Shown here one piece after another: positions 1-11,966 of a DNA stretch of 64,000 bases. Below the pieces are notes generated by a model. It was not told the origin of the DNA, did not search any database, and saw nothing but the letters and a program-made list of their open reading frames with translations. A program made the translations under genes and the position numbers. Numbering within the stretch: the first letter of the stretch is position 1; each line of letters starts with the position of its first letter. The DNA comes from Dipteris shenzhenensis (lineage: Eukaryota > Polypodiophyta > Polypodiopsida > Gleicheniales), in NCBI GenBank assembly GCA_047967505.1, contig CM106538.1. One strand, 5' to 3'.

Positions 1-113
1 GAGGTTTGGTGATATTACCTTCCATTTTGGCATATACATTTGGGTGCACCTAGTATTTGGTGTGATTTCTCTCTTGCAGGTACTAGCATTTGGGATTTTG
101 TTTCATTAGCATC

Positions 114-968
114 ATGGCATCCTCTTCCATGTCTGAAGAAGAGATTTTCAGCATTAAAAAGTTTGATGGGACAAACTTTTCTTTATGGAAGGAATAGATA
201 AGGGATGTGCTTATTCAAAAAAAGCAGATTAGACCCTTGGCAGGGATTGGAGCTAAGCCTATAGATATGTCTGAGGATGATTGGAATGAGTTGGATACAT
301 TAGCAAAGTCTACTATTGGACTTCATCTTGTAGAGTCAGTTTATTTCACAATAGTAAATGATATGACTACGAAAGATTTGTGAAAGAAAGTATGTGCCAC
401 TTATGAGAGAGAAACTACCTCTAATAAAGTTTACCTCGTGAAGAGGTTTGAGCTACAGATGAAGGGATGGGTCTCCATTGCATCTCACTTGAATGAATTC
501 AATATTATTTTCAGCCAGCTTCAAGCTCAAAAGTATGTGGAGATTAAGGCCATATTCCTCTTATGTTTGCCATCCTCATGGGATACCTTCCATACAGTTG
601 TCAGTAACTCTGCACCTGATGGAGTACTGAAGTTTGATGTTGCTATGGGTAGCTTGTTGGTCAAGGAGATTGGATGGAAGTCTATGGATGGCAACAAGCA
701 GAATGCATCCTTAAATGCACAAATGGGTAGATCATAGTTCAGGGGGAAGTTCCAAGAAAGATGGAAGTCTCATAGTAAGGGCACACAACATTGAGTGTTA
801 CCATTGTGGCAAGAAGGGCCACATGAAAAATGATTGCTACAAGCTGAAAAGAGAGCAAAAGGATAAGAAAAATAATGAAAATTGGGGAGCAAATAAGAAG
901 GAAGAGAGTCCAAGGGAGGACACAAGAAAAATGAAAATCAAGGAGAATAATGCAGTCATCACTAAATA
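114..968 (+). pseudogene. copia A gag (nucleocapsid precursor), broken
   Basis: The start ATG lies in the same context as the sibling gag at 7678. The N-terminal part reads KKFDGTNFSLWKE and then meets a TAG at about 195 where the sibling has a Gln codon; a TGA near 379 replaces a Trp codon. The middle has the UBN2-type gag pattern (SLPSSWDTF-like at 560-600). A CCHC zinc knuckle, CYHCGKKGHMKNDC, lies at about 797-840 and would bind RNA during packaging. A basic tail follows. The stops and a frameshift near 735 mean no full gag protein can be made. Confidence 0.88.
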
Positions 969-1039
969 GTGACAATGACATTCCTTTCATGACTAGTCTA
1001 CCTGCAGACTTGCTTACCACTTCAGATGATGCATATTCC

Positions 1040-2272
1040 TAGGATTGGATTTTGAATTCTAGTGTTTCATTCCATGTTTCATTCCATGTTACTCCCCATA
1101 GGGAATGGTTCTCCACTTATGACAGTGGAAAGACAGGTTGTGTGCATCTTGGAAATAACTATGTATGTGACATAGTGGGAGCAAGTGACATACAGTTTTC
1201 TTTTGCAAGTATGCATTTGTTTTGAAAAATGTGAGGCATGTGCCTAAGCTGACCAAGAGTCTCATTTTAGCAGATCAGCTAGATGATGGTGGTTTTTAGA
1301 CCACTTTTGGCTTTCAGAGTTGGAAAATTTAGAAGGCCTCTATGGTTTTGGCCAAGGGTGCCAAGTGTGGGATTTTGTACCCCTTACATGTATCAGGGGT
1401 GTCCGATCATGTTGTTGCAATAATTGTGTAGCCAAATACTTCTTTGTGGCATTGCAGGTTGGGACACATGAGCCAAAATGGAATGAAACTCTTATGCCAT
1501 TTGGGTTATGTACCGCATTTGAGTTTTTCTGACTTTGAATTTTGTGAGCATTGTCTTTATGGGAAGCAGACTAAATCAGCCCATAAAAGAAGGGGAAAGA
1601 AAGATCTTGAAAGGCTTGATTTGGTGCATTCAAACGTATGTGGTCCCATGCCTACACAGTCATTAGGAGAGGTTGAATACTGTGTGACATTCATTGATGA
1701 TGCAACTAGGAAACTGTGGGCTTATGCTAGAGCTTAGAAGAGCGATGTATTCTAGGTATTTCCGAAATGGTTGGCTTTGGTTAAAAATCAGGCAGGTAGA
1801 ATGCTTAAATGCCTACAGACTGACAATGGTAAAGAGTATCTCTCTCATGACTTTTAGCATTTCTATGATACACATGGGATCAAGAGGGAGCTCACGTCCC
1901 CTCGTACTCCAGAGAAAAATCCCATTGTAGAACAAATGAACTGCACCATTCAGGAAAGGTTACAATGTATGATTTCCAATGCAAGTCTTTTTGGTGGTTT
2001 TTGAGGCAATGAAGACTACAATTCATGTGATCAATAAATCACCTAGTAAGAGTTTGGATGGTGGTAATCCTGAAGAGGCATGGAGTGGCAAGAACCCCTC
2101 TTACTCGCATTTGCATATATTTGGGTGTGAGGCATATGCACATGTTCCAAAAGAGCTTCGAAAGAAGCTAGATCCTAAGTCTAGGAAATGCATCTTTTTG
2201 GGTTATGGTGAAAGTGGAGAGATGGGCTATCATCTCTGGGATTCAGAAGCAAAGAAGATCATATGAAGCCAT
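1040..2272 (+). pseudogene. copia A protease and integrase, broken
   Basis: The protease region at about 1040-1130 is scrambled: the catalytic Asp of the expected D-S/T-G motif is lost and a short sequence (ttccatgtt) is duplicated. The pre-integrase zinc-binding motif is visible at 1445-1560 (WHCRLGHMS, then CEHC). The integrase core follows; the Asp expected before VCGPM is Asn here (HSNVCGPM), while the sibling keeps Asp. The second Asp lies in TDNG near 1820. Stops near 1736, 1753 and 2002 interrupt the core. The C-terminal part (2030-2265) reads well, including the IFGCEAYAHVP block typical of copia integrases. Confidence 0.85.
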
Positions 2273-2275
2273 GAT

Positions 2276-4151
2276 GTGGTCTTCAATGAGAAGAAGATGC
2301 ATAAGACACCAATGAGGGATGTGGAAATGAGGAGAATCACTTTTCAGTATGTGAATCCACCCACAGATGTTGATAGACACAATGCACCTAATGTGTGCAG
2401 GAAATGGTGCCCCCAAGTACTCCCACAGGTACACAATCAAGGGCAGATGATGGATCATCTATTAATGGAAATAATGAGCCAAATGTGGCTGATATGCAGG
2501 CAAGACAGCAAGTTGAAAATCCCTTGAGAAGATCATCTAGACTGTCTAGACCTCCTAAGAGATTTGTTCCAAGGGTAGACTATGTGATGCTTACTGATTG
2601 CCGAGAGCCTTCTTGCTACACAGAGGCTATGATGCACAAGGGTCAGCACAAGTTGTAGTATGCTATGCAATCAAAGATGAGTTCACTCGTAAAGAATAAG
2701 ACTTGGGACTTGGTTTCTTTGCCACATGGAAAGAAAGCATTGCCATGTAAATGGGTCTACAAGATGAAGGTCACAGGTGATGATGTGCCTAAATACATGG
2801 CCCATTTAGTTGCTAAAGGGTTCAAGCAAGAGAAGGGTGTGGACTTTGATGAGATCTTCTCTTTGGTTGTGAAGATGACCACACTTAGATGTGTACTTGG
2901 ACTTGTGGTAGCAGACGATAAGGAGCTTATGTAGATCGATATCAAGATAGCTTTCTTGCATGGGGATTCGCATGAGGAAATTTATAAAGTACAATCGGAA
3001 GGCTTTGAAGAAAAGGGCAAAGAGCATTTGGTTTGCTAGCTGAAAAAGAGTCTCTACCACCTTAAGCAAGTGCCTAGAGAATGCTATCACAAGTTTGATA
3101 CTTTCATTTGGTCCCAGGGTTTCAAAAGAAGTGAGATTGATCACTGTCTCTACACTAAAAGGGCTAAGGATAATAGCCTGATACTCATGGCATTTTATGT
3201 GGATGATATACTATTGGCTAGCAAGAACACTTATGAGCTAGATGCATTGAAGGCCAAGTTGCATGAGGCCTTTGACATGAAGGATTTGGCACCTGTAGGT
3301 CATATACTTGGTATGTGCATCACACGTGACTGGAGTAGGAAACTTCTTTGGATTTCAGAGAAGCAGTATGTTACAAAAGTGTTGCAGCATTTCAACATGG
3401 AGGGAGGGAAGGCAGTAAGTACTCCATTGCGTCCATATGTGAAACTAAGTCAGACAAATAGTCCCAAATCAAATGAGGAGAGGGCCCTGATGGCCAAGGT
3501 TCCTTATGCATCAGCGTTTGGGAGTCTTATGTATGCTATGATAGCTACTAGACCGAACATTGCATTTGCAGTGGGAGTTGTTAGTCGGTATATGGCTAAT
3601 CCAGGAAAGAGGCATTGGGAGGTAGTTAAGTGCATCATGAGGTACATCAAGGGTACCAAGTAGATGTACATTTGCTTTGGAAGAGGAGAGATATGTGTAC
3701 TTGGATATACATATTTAGACTATGCAAACATGTGGATAGTAGGACATCCACTTCTGGTTATGTATTCACCTTTGTAGGTGGTGCAGTGTCGTGGATGTCT
3801 CATGCACAGAAGTGCTTTGCTTTGTCTATCATAGAGACCGAGTATGTTGCAGCCACATACGGTTGCAAGGAGGCTATATGGCTTGATCACAGCTAGAGGG
3901 ATATTTGGGTATTCATACATGTGTACCAACATTGCATATGATTCCATGAGTAATATTCAGCTAGTATGGAATCTGATCTTTCATGCAAAGACCAAACACA
4001 TTGAGGTCAGGTACCATTTCATCAAGTACTTGAGGACAAGCACATAGAGCTTGTTAAGGTTCATACAAATGATAACCCTGTAGACATGCTGATGAAGAGT
4101 CTACCTAGTCAGTAGTTTGAGTATTATCATGTATTGATGGGCATTGGATAG
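2276..4151 (+). pseudogene. copia A reverse transcriptase and RNase H, broken
   Basis: The RT starts near 2660 (NKTWDLVSLPHGKK), with VAKGFKQEKGVDF at about 2810 and the polymerase active-site block FYVDDILLASK at 3196-3228 intact. Stops occur near 2656, 2932, 3037 and 3661. RNase H follows (3690-4050) with the TSGYVFTFVGGAVSWMS block and the ADHA-type end region near 4080 (DMLMKSLPS). The final codons end at TAG 4149-4151, at the same place as in the sibling. Confidence 0.87.
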
Positions 4152-4204
4152 TGTGACCATTGGTTGTTCTCCCTTAAAGGCACATTGGCCTTTAAGTGGG
4201 AGGT

Positions 4205-4385
4205 TGTGGGGGTTAAAGGCCATTGTACCTTAACCCCAGCTATGTATAATACTCAAACACATATATATATGGATGACATAGAAGATTAGCATGTTCTGCC
4301 CCCACCAAAACTTGTATGCCTCTCTCTTCTGGGTCTCTCTCTCTCTCACCTTCTTCCATTCCACTTCCGTTGTTAATATCTCTCA
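4205..4385 (+). repeat. 3' LTR of copia A
   Basis: It begins TGTGGGGGTTAAAGG directly after the purine tract aagtgggaggt and ends at TCTCA. It aligns along its length with the LTRs of copia B (171 and 185 bp). This is a short LTR with a CT-rich 3' half. Confidence 0.85.
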
Positions 4386-6056
4386 TTAAGAGGCATTACA
4401 AAAAGCTTTTATTGTAGGGTTCACCCCCATTGGTCATAAGTGGAGCCTGATTAATCAATTATATGAGGTGAAACAGAATAACAAGGAATACCTCTGTGAT
4501 TACATCGGTAGGATCAAACACCTCAATTCTCACTGCGAACTGCATGAGAGGATGAGCGACAAATGATTGTTGCCACACTTCCTCATTAGATTGGTAGACT
4601 CAAAGCTAGATATGACCACTTAACACTTCCTTTGAACTTTGTAGCAAAGTATCCATCCGTACAAGTGATACTATGATGGATAAGGTTGTCCAAGACAAAA
4701 CTACAACTCCATCCGAGGTATCACAATTGTAAGGTCTTCCAGTAGTATGGAGCCTACCAAGAAGGAGAACAATGAACCTAAGGGTTTGGATATGAGCGAG
4801 TTGGCCTCCAACCTACTGAATTAGCTAGGCCAATAGATGAATTCAGGGACCTCCAAGGAAACATGAGTAACCCCCACTTGTTTCCCAAGAGGGACAATGT
4901 TTGGTGTAGGATATGCAATGGCAATCACCCCTCCAATGAGTGCCCCCACCTTAGGTTAAGGCAAGCCCTCTACTTTGCACATTGCTATAGATGGGGACAC
5001 CACAACACCTCCCAATTTCGATTTCCAAAGATCCTTCCTCGATTGATCTATCAAACAAGACCCTCATTAACCCTAACGGGCCCTCCCAACCCGATGAATG
5101 CACAAGGTACCCCTCTAGCCAATCCAGAGCAATATAGGACATAATAGGCTCCCTTACCACCACCTATACTAGGTTCGCAAAATCACCGCAACCTCATATA
5201 ATGCCAGTCAATAAATTGTTAGTGGAGGAACTACCCAATGATTGAGAGGATAAGGATCATGAGCACGGACACCCTGAGTATTAGCCTTATGAGGAGAGAA
5301 GTGGCATCATAAGTCACTACCTCCTACAGGAGGATCAACACATGTCCCCTTGTTCCAAACAACGCCCGTGACCATGAGGGAAGAGACATGAACTTCGTAA
5401 TGCAAAGGCCCCCAATCCAATGCTATACTTACCAAGGTCAACACAAGCAAGTGAATGCTCATATAAGGGCTCAACGAACCCCCCCGTGTCATGCTTTAAA
5501 TGCCAAGGGCCACATTTTCTAAAGGACTACCCATATAGGGATCTTACCCCAATGGTTCCACCCACAACAAGCATCATGCCCTTGTGTGCTAGGTGTAGAG
5601 TGGACCATTTATTCAAGGATTTCCCCCTAAGGAGACCAACAACTCCGGCCACCCCGCCCAAGAGTACTAGCATCAATTTGTTGCGTTTTGAATAGGGCCA
5701 AGTAGCGGTAGTACACTTGAAGGTCATCACAAGGATGCAAGCAAGGGCCTTAGGCAACGAAATGAAAAAGTAGGCAAGGAAGGACAAAACATCTATGCCG
5801 CAAAATCCTGAGGTGCCCCATCCCCCATAGGTCAGGTCCAAGAAGGTCACCCGGTTGGGTGAAGGAACGAACCAAGTGCTCATCCAAGATAGTTCACCTT
5901 CAGACAACAAGCCCCCTCCTAGGATGACCCAAGTATACCCCGGTACTCAAATGTAAACAAGCCAGTGTGGGCCCAAGGCCTCACACCCTCACCCTTGTAT
6001 ACAGAAACATATCCAGACCTAGCCTTGGAAAACAACACTTACTAGACACTCATAAC
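4386..6056 (+). pseudogene. Ty3/gypsy-like gag fragment, left half of interrupted element
   Basis: Plus-strand translation gives gag-like blocks: NQLYEVKQNNKEYLCDYIGR near 4455-4515, then a lysine-rich stretch near 4745 and Cys/His motifs with knuckle spacing at 4895-4990 (CRICNGNHPSNECP) and 5490-5525 (CFKCQGPHFLKDYP). Two or more Cys-rich repeats suggest several knuckles. There are many stops and frameshifts. The fragment stops at the copia B insertion site and resumes in the same orientation at 11967, where the later gag, protease and RT follow. Confidence 0.72.
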
Positions 6057-6227
6057 CGTGGGGGTTAAAGGTCACTGTGCCTTTACCCCAGTTATGTACA
6101 ATACTCAAACACATATATAAATGAATGAAAAAGAAGATTAGGGTGGTTCTGCACCCACCAAAACTTGTGTGACTCTCTGTTTCTCTCTCTCACTCTTCTG
6201 TTCTTGCTTCCATTGAGAGCACTCTCA
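6057..6227 (+). repeat. 5' LTR of copia B (171 bp)
   Basis: It starts CGTGGGGGTT, where the 3' LTR has TGTGGGTGTT, so the first base appears mutated. It ends ACTCTCA two bases before the primer-binding site. An AT-rich segment acatatataaatg at 6110-6122 may serve as the TATA element. Confidence 0.93.
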
Positions 6228-6229
6228 AC

Positions 6230-6241
6230 TGGTATCAGAGC
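6230..6241 (+). other. Primer-binding site for initiator tRNA-Met, copia B
   Basis: TGGTATCAGAGC matches the complement of the 3' end of plant initiator tRNA-Met, the usual copia primer. It starts two bases after the LTR end. Confidence 0.93.
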
Positions 6242-7677
6242 CCGGGTGATCTAGCTGAGCGTGTGTGAATGCTTGGAAGCTCAGCAGCTCTGTGGGAGAA
6301 AGGAGAAGCTCTGTGGGAAGCTTTGTGGGTGACTTTACTTGCATCCAAATGTGTAGGGACCTTGGAGGAACCTTTGGAAAAGTCACTTTGGCTTTGCGAA
6401 GTGGTTTTGAGAGCTTGTTAAGTGTTTTCAAAGAAAAAGTCGTTTTTTGAGCTTTTCCCTGTTCTGTTCGATGACAGAGACTCCGTATTGACTTGTAGAG
6501 GCAACTATTAATTGCTTTTGGTATCCACTTCACTTCAGGAGCTTGGAAACACCTTCATTCTTGAATCTGGGATCATTTCATTGGATTTCTGACTCACTGT
6601 GTCAGTTTCTGCGTTTTTCTGCCCGGGTGTTGGAACTCAAGTTTGGAGTAACCATTTGCAGATCTGTCAGTTCCGGTGGACTCAGGAGGTCCTAAACTTC
6701 TATGTTGCTCATCATTCACACTCTGGTGGAGTTTACAAATAGCTCTGTTTCTAAAAACGTTTTTCAGTTCGTGTGTTGGACCCAGTGATTGAGACCACGG
6801 TTTCCAAAACCGTCTGTCCCATTGCGTTCCGATGCCTAAAAACCACTACCTGTTAGTTCTTATGTGATTCGGTGGAGGATTTTCAGAGTTATAGATCTTT
6901 GTGTATTTGATTTCGTCTCTATGTTATGCATTTTTCATTCTAAGGTTTTGAAACCTTAGATTTATGCCACATGGCAATGGATAAGTGTTGACTCCCATTT
7001 CTCACTCATCACTTGAGATTTTGGAGTTTCAGCAGAAGAGAGATATTTGCAGATTTTCTTGCTGAGTCCGAGTATACAATGGCACCCATGTTTTGAGGCA
7101 TCTCAGGTTCTATTTTCAGTAGCGGTCATTACCGTGGGACTATGATTTCTTAAGCATACCTTATGCAGATCACTCTGGTTGCAGTTTGAGCAGTGTGTGC
7201 TCATTTGTGGTGTGCATTGGGTTGCAGTGGATGATTTATAGGCCATTTGGATGCATTGCGGTCCTTATTGGATGTGCTAATAGGCCCAAATTGCCTTGTG
7301 GGATGGTATTTTTATGGATGCTTTGCACATGGATGTTATCTTATGCTGAGGGATAGCTTTGACACATTGTAGGTGATGCACTGATAGTGCTATGCTCTCT
7401 TGGATGAGATATTATTAATGCATATGCCAGTGGATGGCGTTTATGCTTGAGTCATTTGGCACTTATTGGCATTTTGGATTGCCATTGCAGTTGGCATTTT
7501 CTTTTGGGCCATATTTGCTCATATGGATGCATAGTATATGCACAAGTCAGATGCTTTGAGACATGAGTTTTGGTGATATTTCACTCTATTGTGGCATACA
7601 CACTTGGGTGCACCTGGTATTTGGTGTGATTCTCTCTTGCAGGCACTAGCATTTCAGATTTTTGCTTCATTTGCATC
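6242..7677 (+). other. Untranslated leader of copia B
   Basis: About 1.4 kb separates the primer-binding site from the gag start, long for a copia element. No long sense frame is seen. The end of the leader (tctctcttgcag at 7632-7643) resembles a 3' splice site just before the gag ATG and is conserved in copia A (ctctcttgcag near 69-79), so a spliced gag message is possible but unproven. Confidence 0.7.
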
Positions 7678-8624
7678 ATGGCATCCTCTTCCATGTGTGA
7701 AAAGGAGTTTTTCAACATTAAAAAGTTTGATGGGACAAACTTTTCTTTGTGGAAAGAGCAAATAAGGGATGTGCTTATTCAAAAGAAGCAAATTAAACCC
7801 TTGGCAAGGATTGAAGCTAAGCCTGCAAATATGTTTGAGGATGATTGGAATGAGTTGGATGCATTAGCAAAATCTACTATTGGACTTTATCTTACAGAGT
7901 CAGTTTATTTCACAGTAGTAAATGAGCAGACTATGGCAGATTTGTGGAAGAAACTGTGTGCCACTTATGAAAAGGAAACTACCTCTAATAAAGTTTACCT
8001 CATGAAGAGGTTGTTTGAGCTACAGATGAAGGAAGGGGTCTCCATTCTTCTCACTTGAATGAATTCAATATTATTTTCAGCCAGCTTTAGGCTCAGAAGA
8101 TGAATTTTGATGCGGAGACTAAGGCAATATTTCTCTTATGTTCATTGCCATCCTCATGGGATACCTTCCGTATAGCTGTCAATAACTCTGCACCTGGTGG
8201 AGTACTGAAATTTGATGATGTTGTGGGTAGCTTGTTGGCCGAGGAGATTAGACAGAAGTCTATGGATGGCAACAAGCAGGATGCAGCCTTAAATGTGCAA
8301 AGGGGCAGATCACAGTTCAGGGGGAAGTCCCAAGAAAGAGGGAAGTCTCGTAGCAAATCCAGGGCACGGAACATTGAGTGTTACCACTGTGGCAAGAAGG
8401 GTCATATGAAAAAGGATTGCTACAAGCTAAAAAGAGAACAAAAGGATAAGAAAAAGAATGCAAATTGGGGTGCAAATCAAAAGGAAGAGAGTCCAAGGGA
8501 GGACAAAGGAAAAGTGAAGATCGAGGAGATCTATGCAGTCACACATGATAGTGACAATGACATTCTCTTCATGTCTAGTTTATCTGCAGAGTTGCTTAGC
8601 ACTTCAGATGATGCATACTCCTAG
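7678..8624 (+). pseudogene. copia B gag, one frameshift
   Basis: The ATG at 7678 opens 126 codons of gag with KKFDGTNFSLWKEQIRDVL at residues 15-33. Around 8045 a small deletion relative to copia A shifts the frame. The second part (8100-8624) carries the rest of the UBN2-like domain, an Arg/Ser/Lys-rich stretch and the zinc knuckle CYHCGKKGHMKKDC at about 8378-8420. It ends at TAG 8622-8624. Apart from the shift it is much better preserved than copia A gag. Confidence 0.9.
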
Positions 8625-8625
8625 G

Positions 8626-9925
8626 ATTAGATTTTGGATTTTGGTGCTTCATTCCATGTTACTCCCATAGGGAATGGTTCTCCACTTATGACAGTGGAAA
8701 GACAGGTTGTATGCATCTTGCAAATGACTATGCATGTGACATAGTGGGAGTAGGTGACATAAAGTTTTCTTTTGCAAATGGGTCTGCATTTGTTTTGAAA
8801 CATGTGAGACATGTGCCTAAGTTGACCAAGAGTCTTATTTCAGTGGGTCCGCTAGATGATGCTGGTTTTCACACCACTTTTGGCTTTCAGAGTTGGAAAA
8901 TTCAAAAGGGCTCTATGCTTTTAGCCAGGGGTGCCAAGTGTGGGACTTTGTATCCTTTACATGTATCAGGGGTATTTGATCATGTTTGTTACAATAACCG
9001 AGCAGCCAAGCACTTTTTTGTGGCATTGCAGATTGGGGCACATGAGCCAGAATGGAATAAATCTCTTATGCCATTTGGTTATGTACTGCATTTGAGTTTC
9101 TCTGATTTTGAATTTTGTGAGCACTGTCTCTATGGGAAGGAGACTAAATCAGCCCATAAAAGAAGGGGAAAGAAAGATTTTGAAAAGCTTGATTTGGTGC
9201 ATTCAGACGTATGTGGTCCCATGCCTACACGGTCATTAGGCGGGGCTAAATACTATGTGACATTCATTAATGATGCAACTAGGAAAGTGTGGGCTTATGC
9301 TATAGCTCAGAAGAGTGATGTGTTCCACGTATTTCAGAAATGGTTGGCCTTGGTTGAGAATCAGTCAGGTAGAACGCTTAAATGCCTATGGACTGACAAT
9401 GGTGGAGAGTATCTCTCTCATGCCTTTCAGCATTTCTATGATACACATGGGATTAAGAGGGAGCTCACATCCCCTCGTACTCCAGAGCAAAATCCAGTTG
9501 CAGAAAAGATGAACCGTACCATTCAAGAAAGGTTGCAATGCATGCTTTCCAATGCAAGTCTTTCTGGTGGTTTTTGGGCTGAGGCAATGAAGACTGCAGT
9601 GCATGTGATCAATAGATCACCTAGTAAGAGTTTGGATGGTGGTATTCCTGAAGAGGCATGGAGTGGCAAGAAGCCCTCTTACTCTCATCTGTGTATATTT
9701 GGGTGTAAGGCATATGCACATGTGCCGAAAGAGCTTCGAAAGAGCTAGATCCTAAGTCTAGGAAATGCATCTTTCTGGGTTATGGTGAAAGTGGAGAGAT
9801 GGGCTATCATCTCTGTGATACAGAAGCAAAGAAGATCATACACAGTCATGATGTAGTCTTCAATGAGAAGAAGATGCATAAGGCACCCATGAGGGATGTG
9901 GAAATAAGGAGAATCACTTTCTAGG
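8626..9925 (+). pseudogene. copia B protease and integrase, frameshifted
   Basis: The protease motif is ILDFGASFHVTP at 8634-8670: the catalytic Asp is present, but the residue after it is Phe rather than Ser/Thr and the preceding Trp codon is TAG. From 8711 a frame of 345 codons runs through the integrase. The HHCC part near 9020-9130 is partly out of frame. The core has HSDVCGPM (9199), TDNGGEY (9394) and PRTPEQNPVAEKMNRT (9474), so the three acidic residues are present. One base is missing near 9745, and the C-terminal end continues in another frame to about 9925. Confidence 0.88.
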
Positions 9926-9927
9926 AT

Positions 9928-11728
9928 ATGAATCCACCTACATATGTTGATAGACAGCAAGGTGTTCATGCACCAAATGTGCAAGAAATGGTACCACCAA
10001 GTACTCCCACAGGTATACAATCAAGGGTAGATGATGGATCATCTATTGGTGGAAATGATGAGCCAAATGTGGCTGATATGCAGGTGGGACAGCAAGCTGA
10101 AATGCCCTTGAGAAGATCATCTAGAGTGTCTAGACCGCCTGATAGGTTTGTTCCAAGGGTAGACTATGTGATGCTTATTGATTGTGGGGAGCCTTCTTGC
10201 TACAGAGAGGCTATGATGCGCGAGGATCAAAGCAAGTGGGAGTATGCTATGCAATCAGAGATGAGTTCACTTATGAAGAATAAGACTTGGGACTTGGTCT
10301 CTTTGCCACATGGAAAGAATTGCCATGTAAATGGGTCTACAGAATGAAGGTCACAGGTGATGATGTGCCTAGGTACAAGGCCCATTTGGTCGCTAAAGGG
10401 TTCAAGCAAGAGAAGGGTGTGAACTTTGATGAGATACTCTCCAGTTGTGAAGATGACCACACTTAGATGCATGCTTGGACTAGTGGCATCAGAGGATATA
10501 GAGCTTATGCAGATGGATGTCAAGACAGCTTTCTTGCATGGGGATTTGCATGAGGAAATCTGCATGGTGCAACCGAAAGGCTGTGAAGAAAAGGGCAAAG
10601 AGCATTTAGTTTGCAAGTTGAAGAAGAGTCTCTATGGTCTTAAGCAAGCACCTAGAGAATGGTATCAAAAGTTTGATGCTTTCATTCGGTCCCAAGTTTT
10701 AGGAGTGAAATTGATCACTGCCTCTACACTAAAAGGGCTAAGGATAATAGCCTGATAATCTTGGCACTATATGTGGATGATATGCTATTGGCTAGCAAGA
10801 ATACTTATGAGCTAGATGCATTAAAGGCCAAGTTGTATGAGGCCTTTGATATGAAGGATTTAGGGCTTGCAGGTCATATTCTTGGTATGCGCATCACACG
10901 TGATCGGAGTAGGAAACTCCTTTGGCTTTCACAAAAAGAGTATGTTACAAAAGTATTGCAACATTTCAATATGGAGGGGGGGAAGGCAGTGAGTACTCCA
11001 TTGCCTCCATATGTGAAACTGAGTCATACAAATAGTCCCAAATCAGATGAGGGAAGGGCCATGATGGCCAAGGTTCCTTATGCATCAGCATTTGGGAGTC
11101 TTATGTATGCTATGATAGGTACTAGACCAGACATTGCATTTGCAGTGGGAGTTGTTAGCCGGTATATGGCTAATCCAAGAAAGAGCATTGGGAGGCAGTT
11201 AAGTGCATCATGAGGTACATGAAGGGTACCAAGGAGATGTGCATCTGCTTTGGTAAAGGAGACATGCATGTACTTGGGTACACAGATTCAGACTATGCAG
11301 GGCATGTGGATAGTAGGAGATCCACTTCTGATTATGTGTTCACCTTTGCAGGTGGTGCAGTGTCGTGGATGTCTCGTGCACACGAGTGTGTTGCTTTGTC
11401 TACCACAGAGGCTGAGTATGTTGCAGCCACAAAGGGTTGCAAGGAGGCTATATGGCTTGATCGGCTAGTGGGAGATTTGGGGATTCATACAGGTGTACCG
11501 ACATTGCATAGTGATTCTATGAGTGCTATTTAGCTAGCACAGAATCTGGTCTTTCATGCAAAGACCAAATACATTGAGGTTAGGCACCATTTCATCAGAG
11601 AGGTACTTGAGGACAAGTGCATAGAGCTTGTCAAGGTTCATACAGATGATAACCCTACAGATATGCTGACGAAGAGTCTACCTAGTCAACAGTTTGAGTA
11701 TTATCGTGTATTGATGGGCATTGGATAG
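9928..11728 (+). pseudogene. copia B reverse transcriptase and RNase H, frameshifted
   Basis: RT begins near 10240 (NKTWDLVSLPHGKN) and has frameshifts near 10319, 10437 and 10700. Recognisable blocks are MQMDVKTAFLHGDLHEEI (10507-10560), SLYGLKQAPREWYQKFD (10629-10680) and the active-site YVDDMLLASK (10770-10799). RNase H (11210-11728) has GYTDSDYAG, STTEAEYVAATKGCKEA and a stop in place of Gln near 11531. The end DNPTDMLTKSLPS leads to TAG 11726-11728. Confidence 0.9.
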
Positions 11729-11781
11729 TATGCTCACTAGTTGTTCTCCCTTAAAGGCACATTGTCCTTCAAGTGGGAGGT

Positions 11782-11966
11782 TGTGGGTGTTAAAGGTCAC
11801 TATGCCTTTACCCCGGTTATGTACAATACTCAAACACATATATAAATGAATGAAAAAGAAGATTAGGGTGGTTCTGCACCCATGGTTCTACACCCAGCAA
11901 AACTTGTGTGGCTCTCTGTTTCTCTCTCTCCCTCTTCCGTTCTTGCTTTCGTTGAGAGCACTCTCA
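11782..11966 (+). repeat. 3' LTR of copia B (185 bp)
   Basis: It follows the purine tract aagtgggaggt and ends ACTCTCA before the target duplication ATAAC. It is 14 bp longer than the 5' LTR because tggttctgcaccca is tandemly duplicated with one change at about 11870-11897. Confidence 0.93.

Larger units (their letters stand above)
1..4385 (+). mobile_element. Ty1/copia retrotransposon A, 5' end outside window
   Basis: Copia order gag, protease, integrase, reverse transcriptase, RNase H is readable on the plus strand, followed by a purine tract and a 3' LTR. The window opens about 113 bases before the gag start; by comparison with its sibling at 6057-11966 roughly 1.5 kb of LTR and leader is missing on the left. 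The two copies share most of their sequence but differ by many substitutions and indels. Copy A is more decayed: in-frame stops occur in every domain. It abuts a gypsy gag fragment at 4386, so it may itself have inserted into that older element. Confidence 0.93.
6057..11966 (+). mobile_element. Complete Ty1/copia retrotransposon B, nested
   Basis: Both LTRs are present, flanked by a perfect 5-bp duplication ATAAC (6052-6056 and 11967-11971). The interior holds a primer-binding site, a long leader, gag, protease, integrase, RT and RNase H in copia order. The LTRs differ by about ten substitutions plus a 14-bp duplication, so the insertion is not recent. Frameshifts near 8045, 9747, 10319, 10437 and 10700, plus several stops, inactivate it. 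It lies within the gypsy-like element made of 4386-6056 and 11967-14006. Confidence 0.95.

Noticed and set aside
8711-9748. Intact 345-codon integrase gene
   Set aside because: The first part is out of frame with the zinc-binding motif and the frame is cut by a missing base near 9745, so it is not a functional protein.
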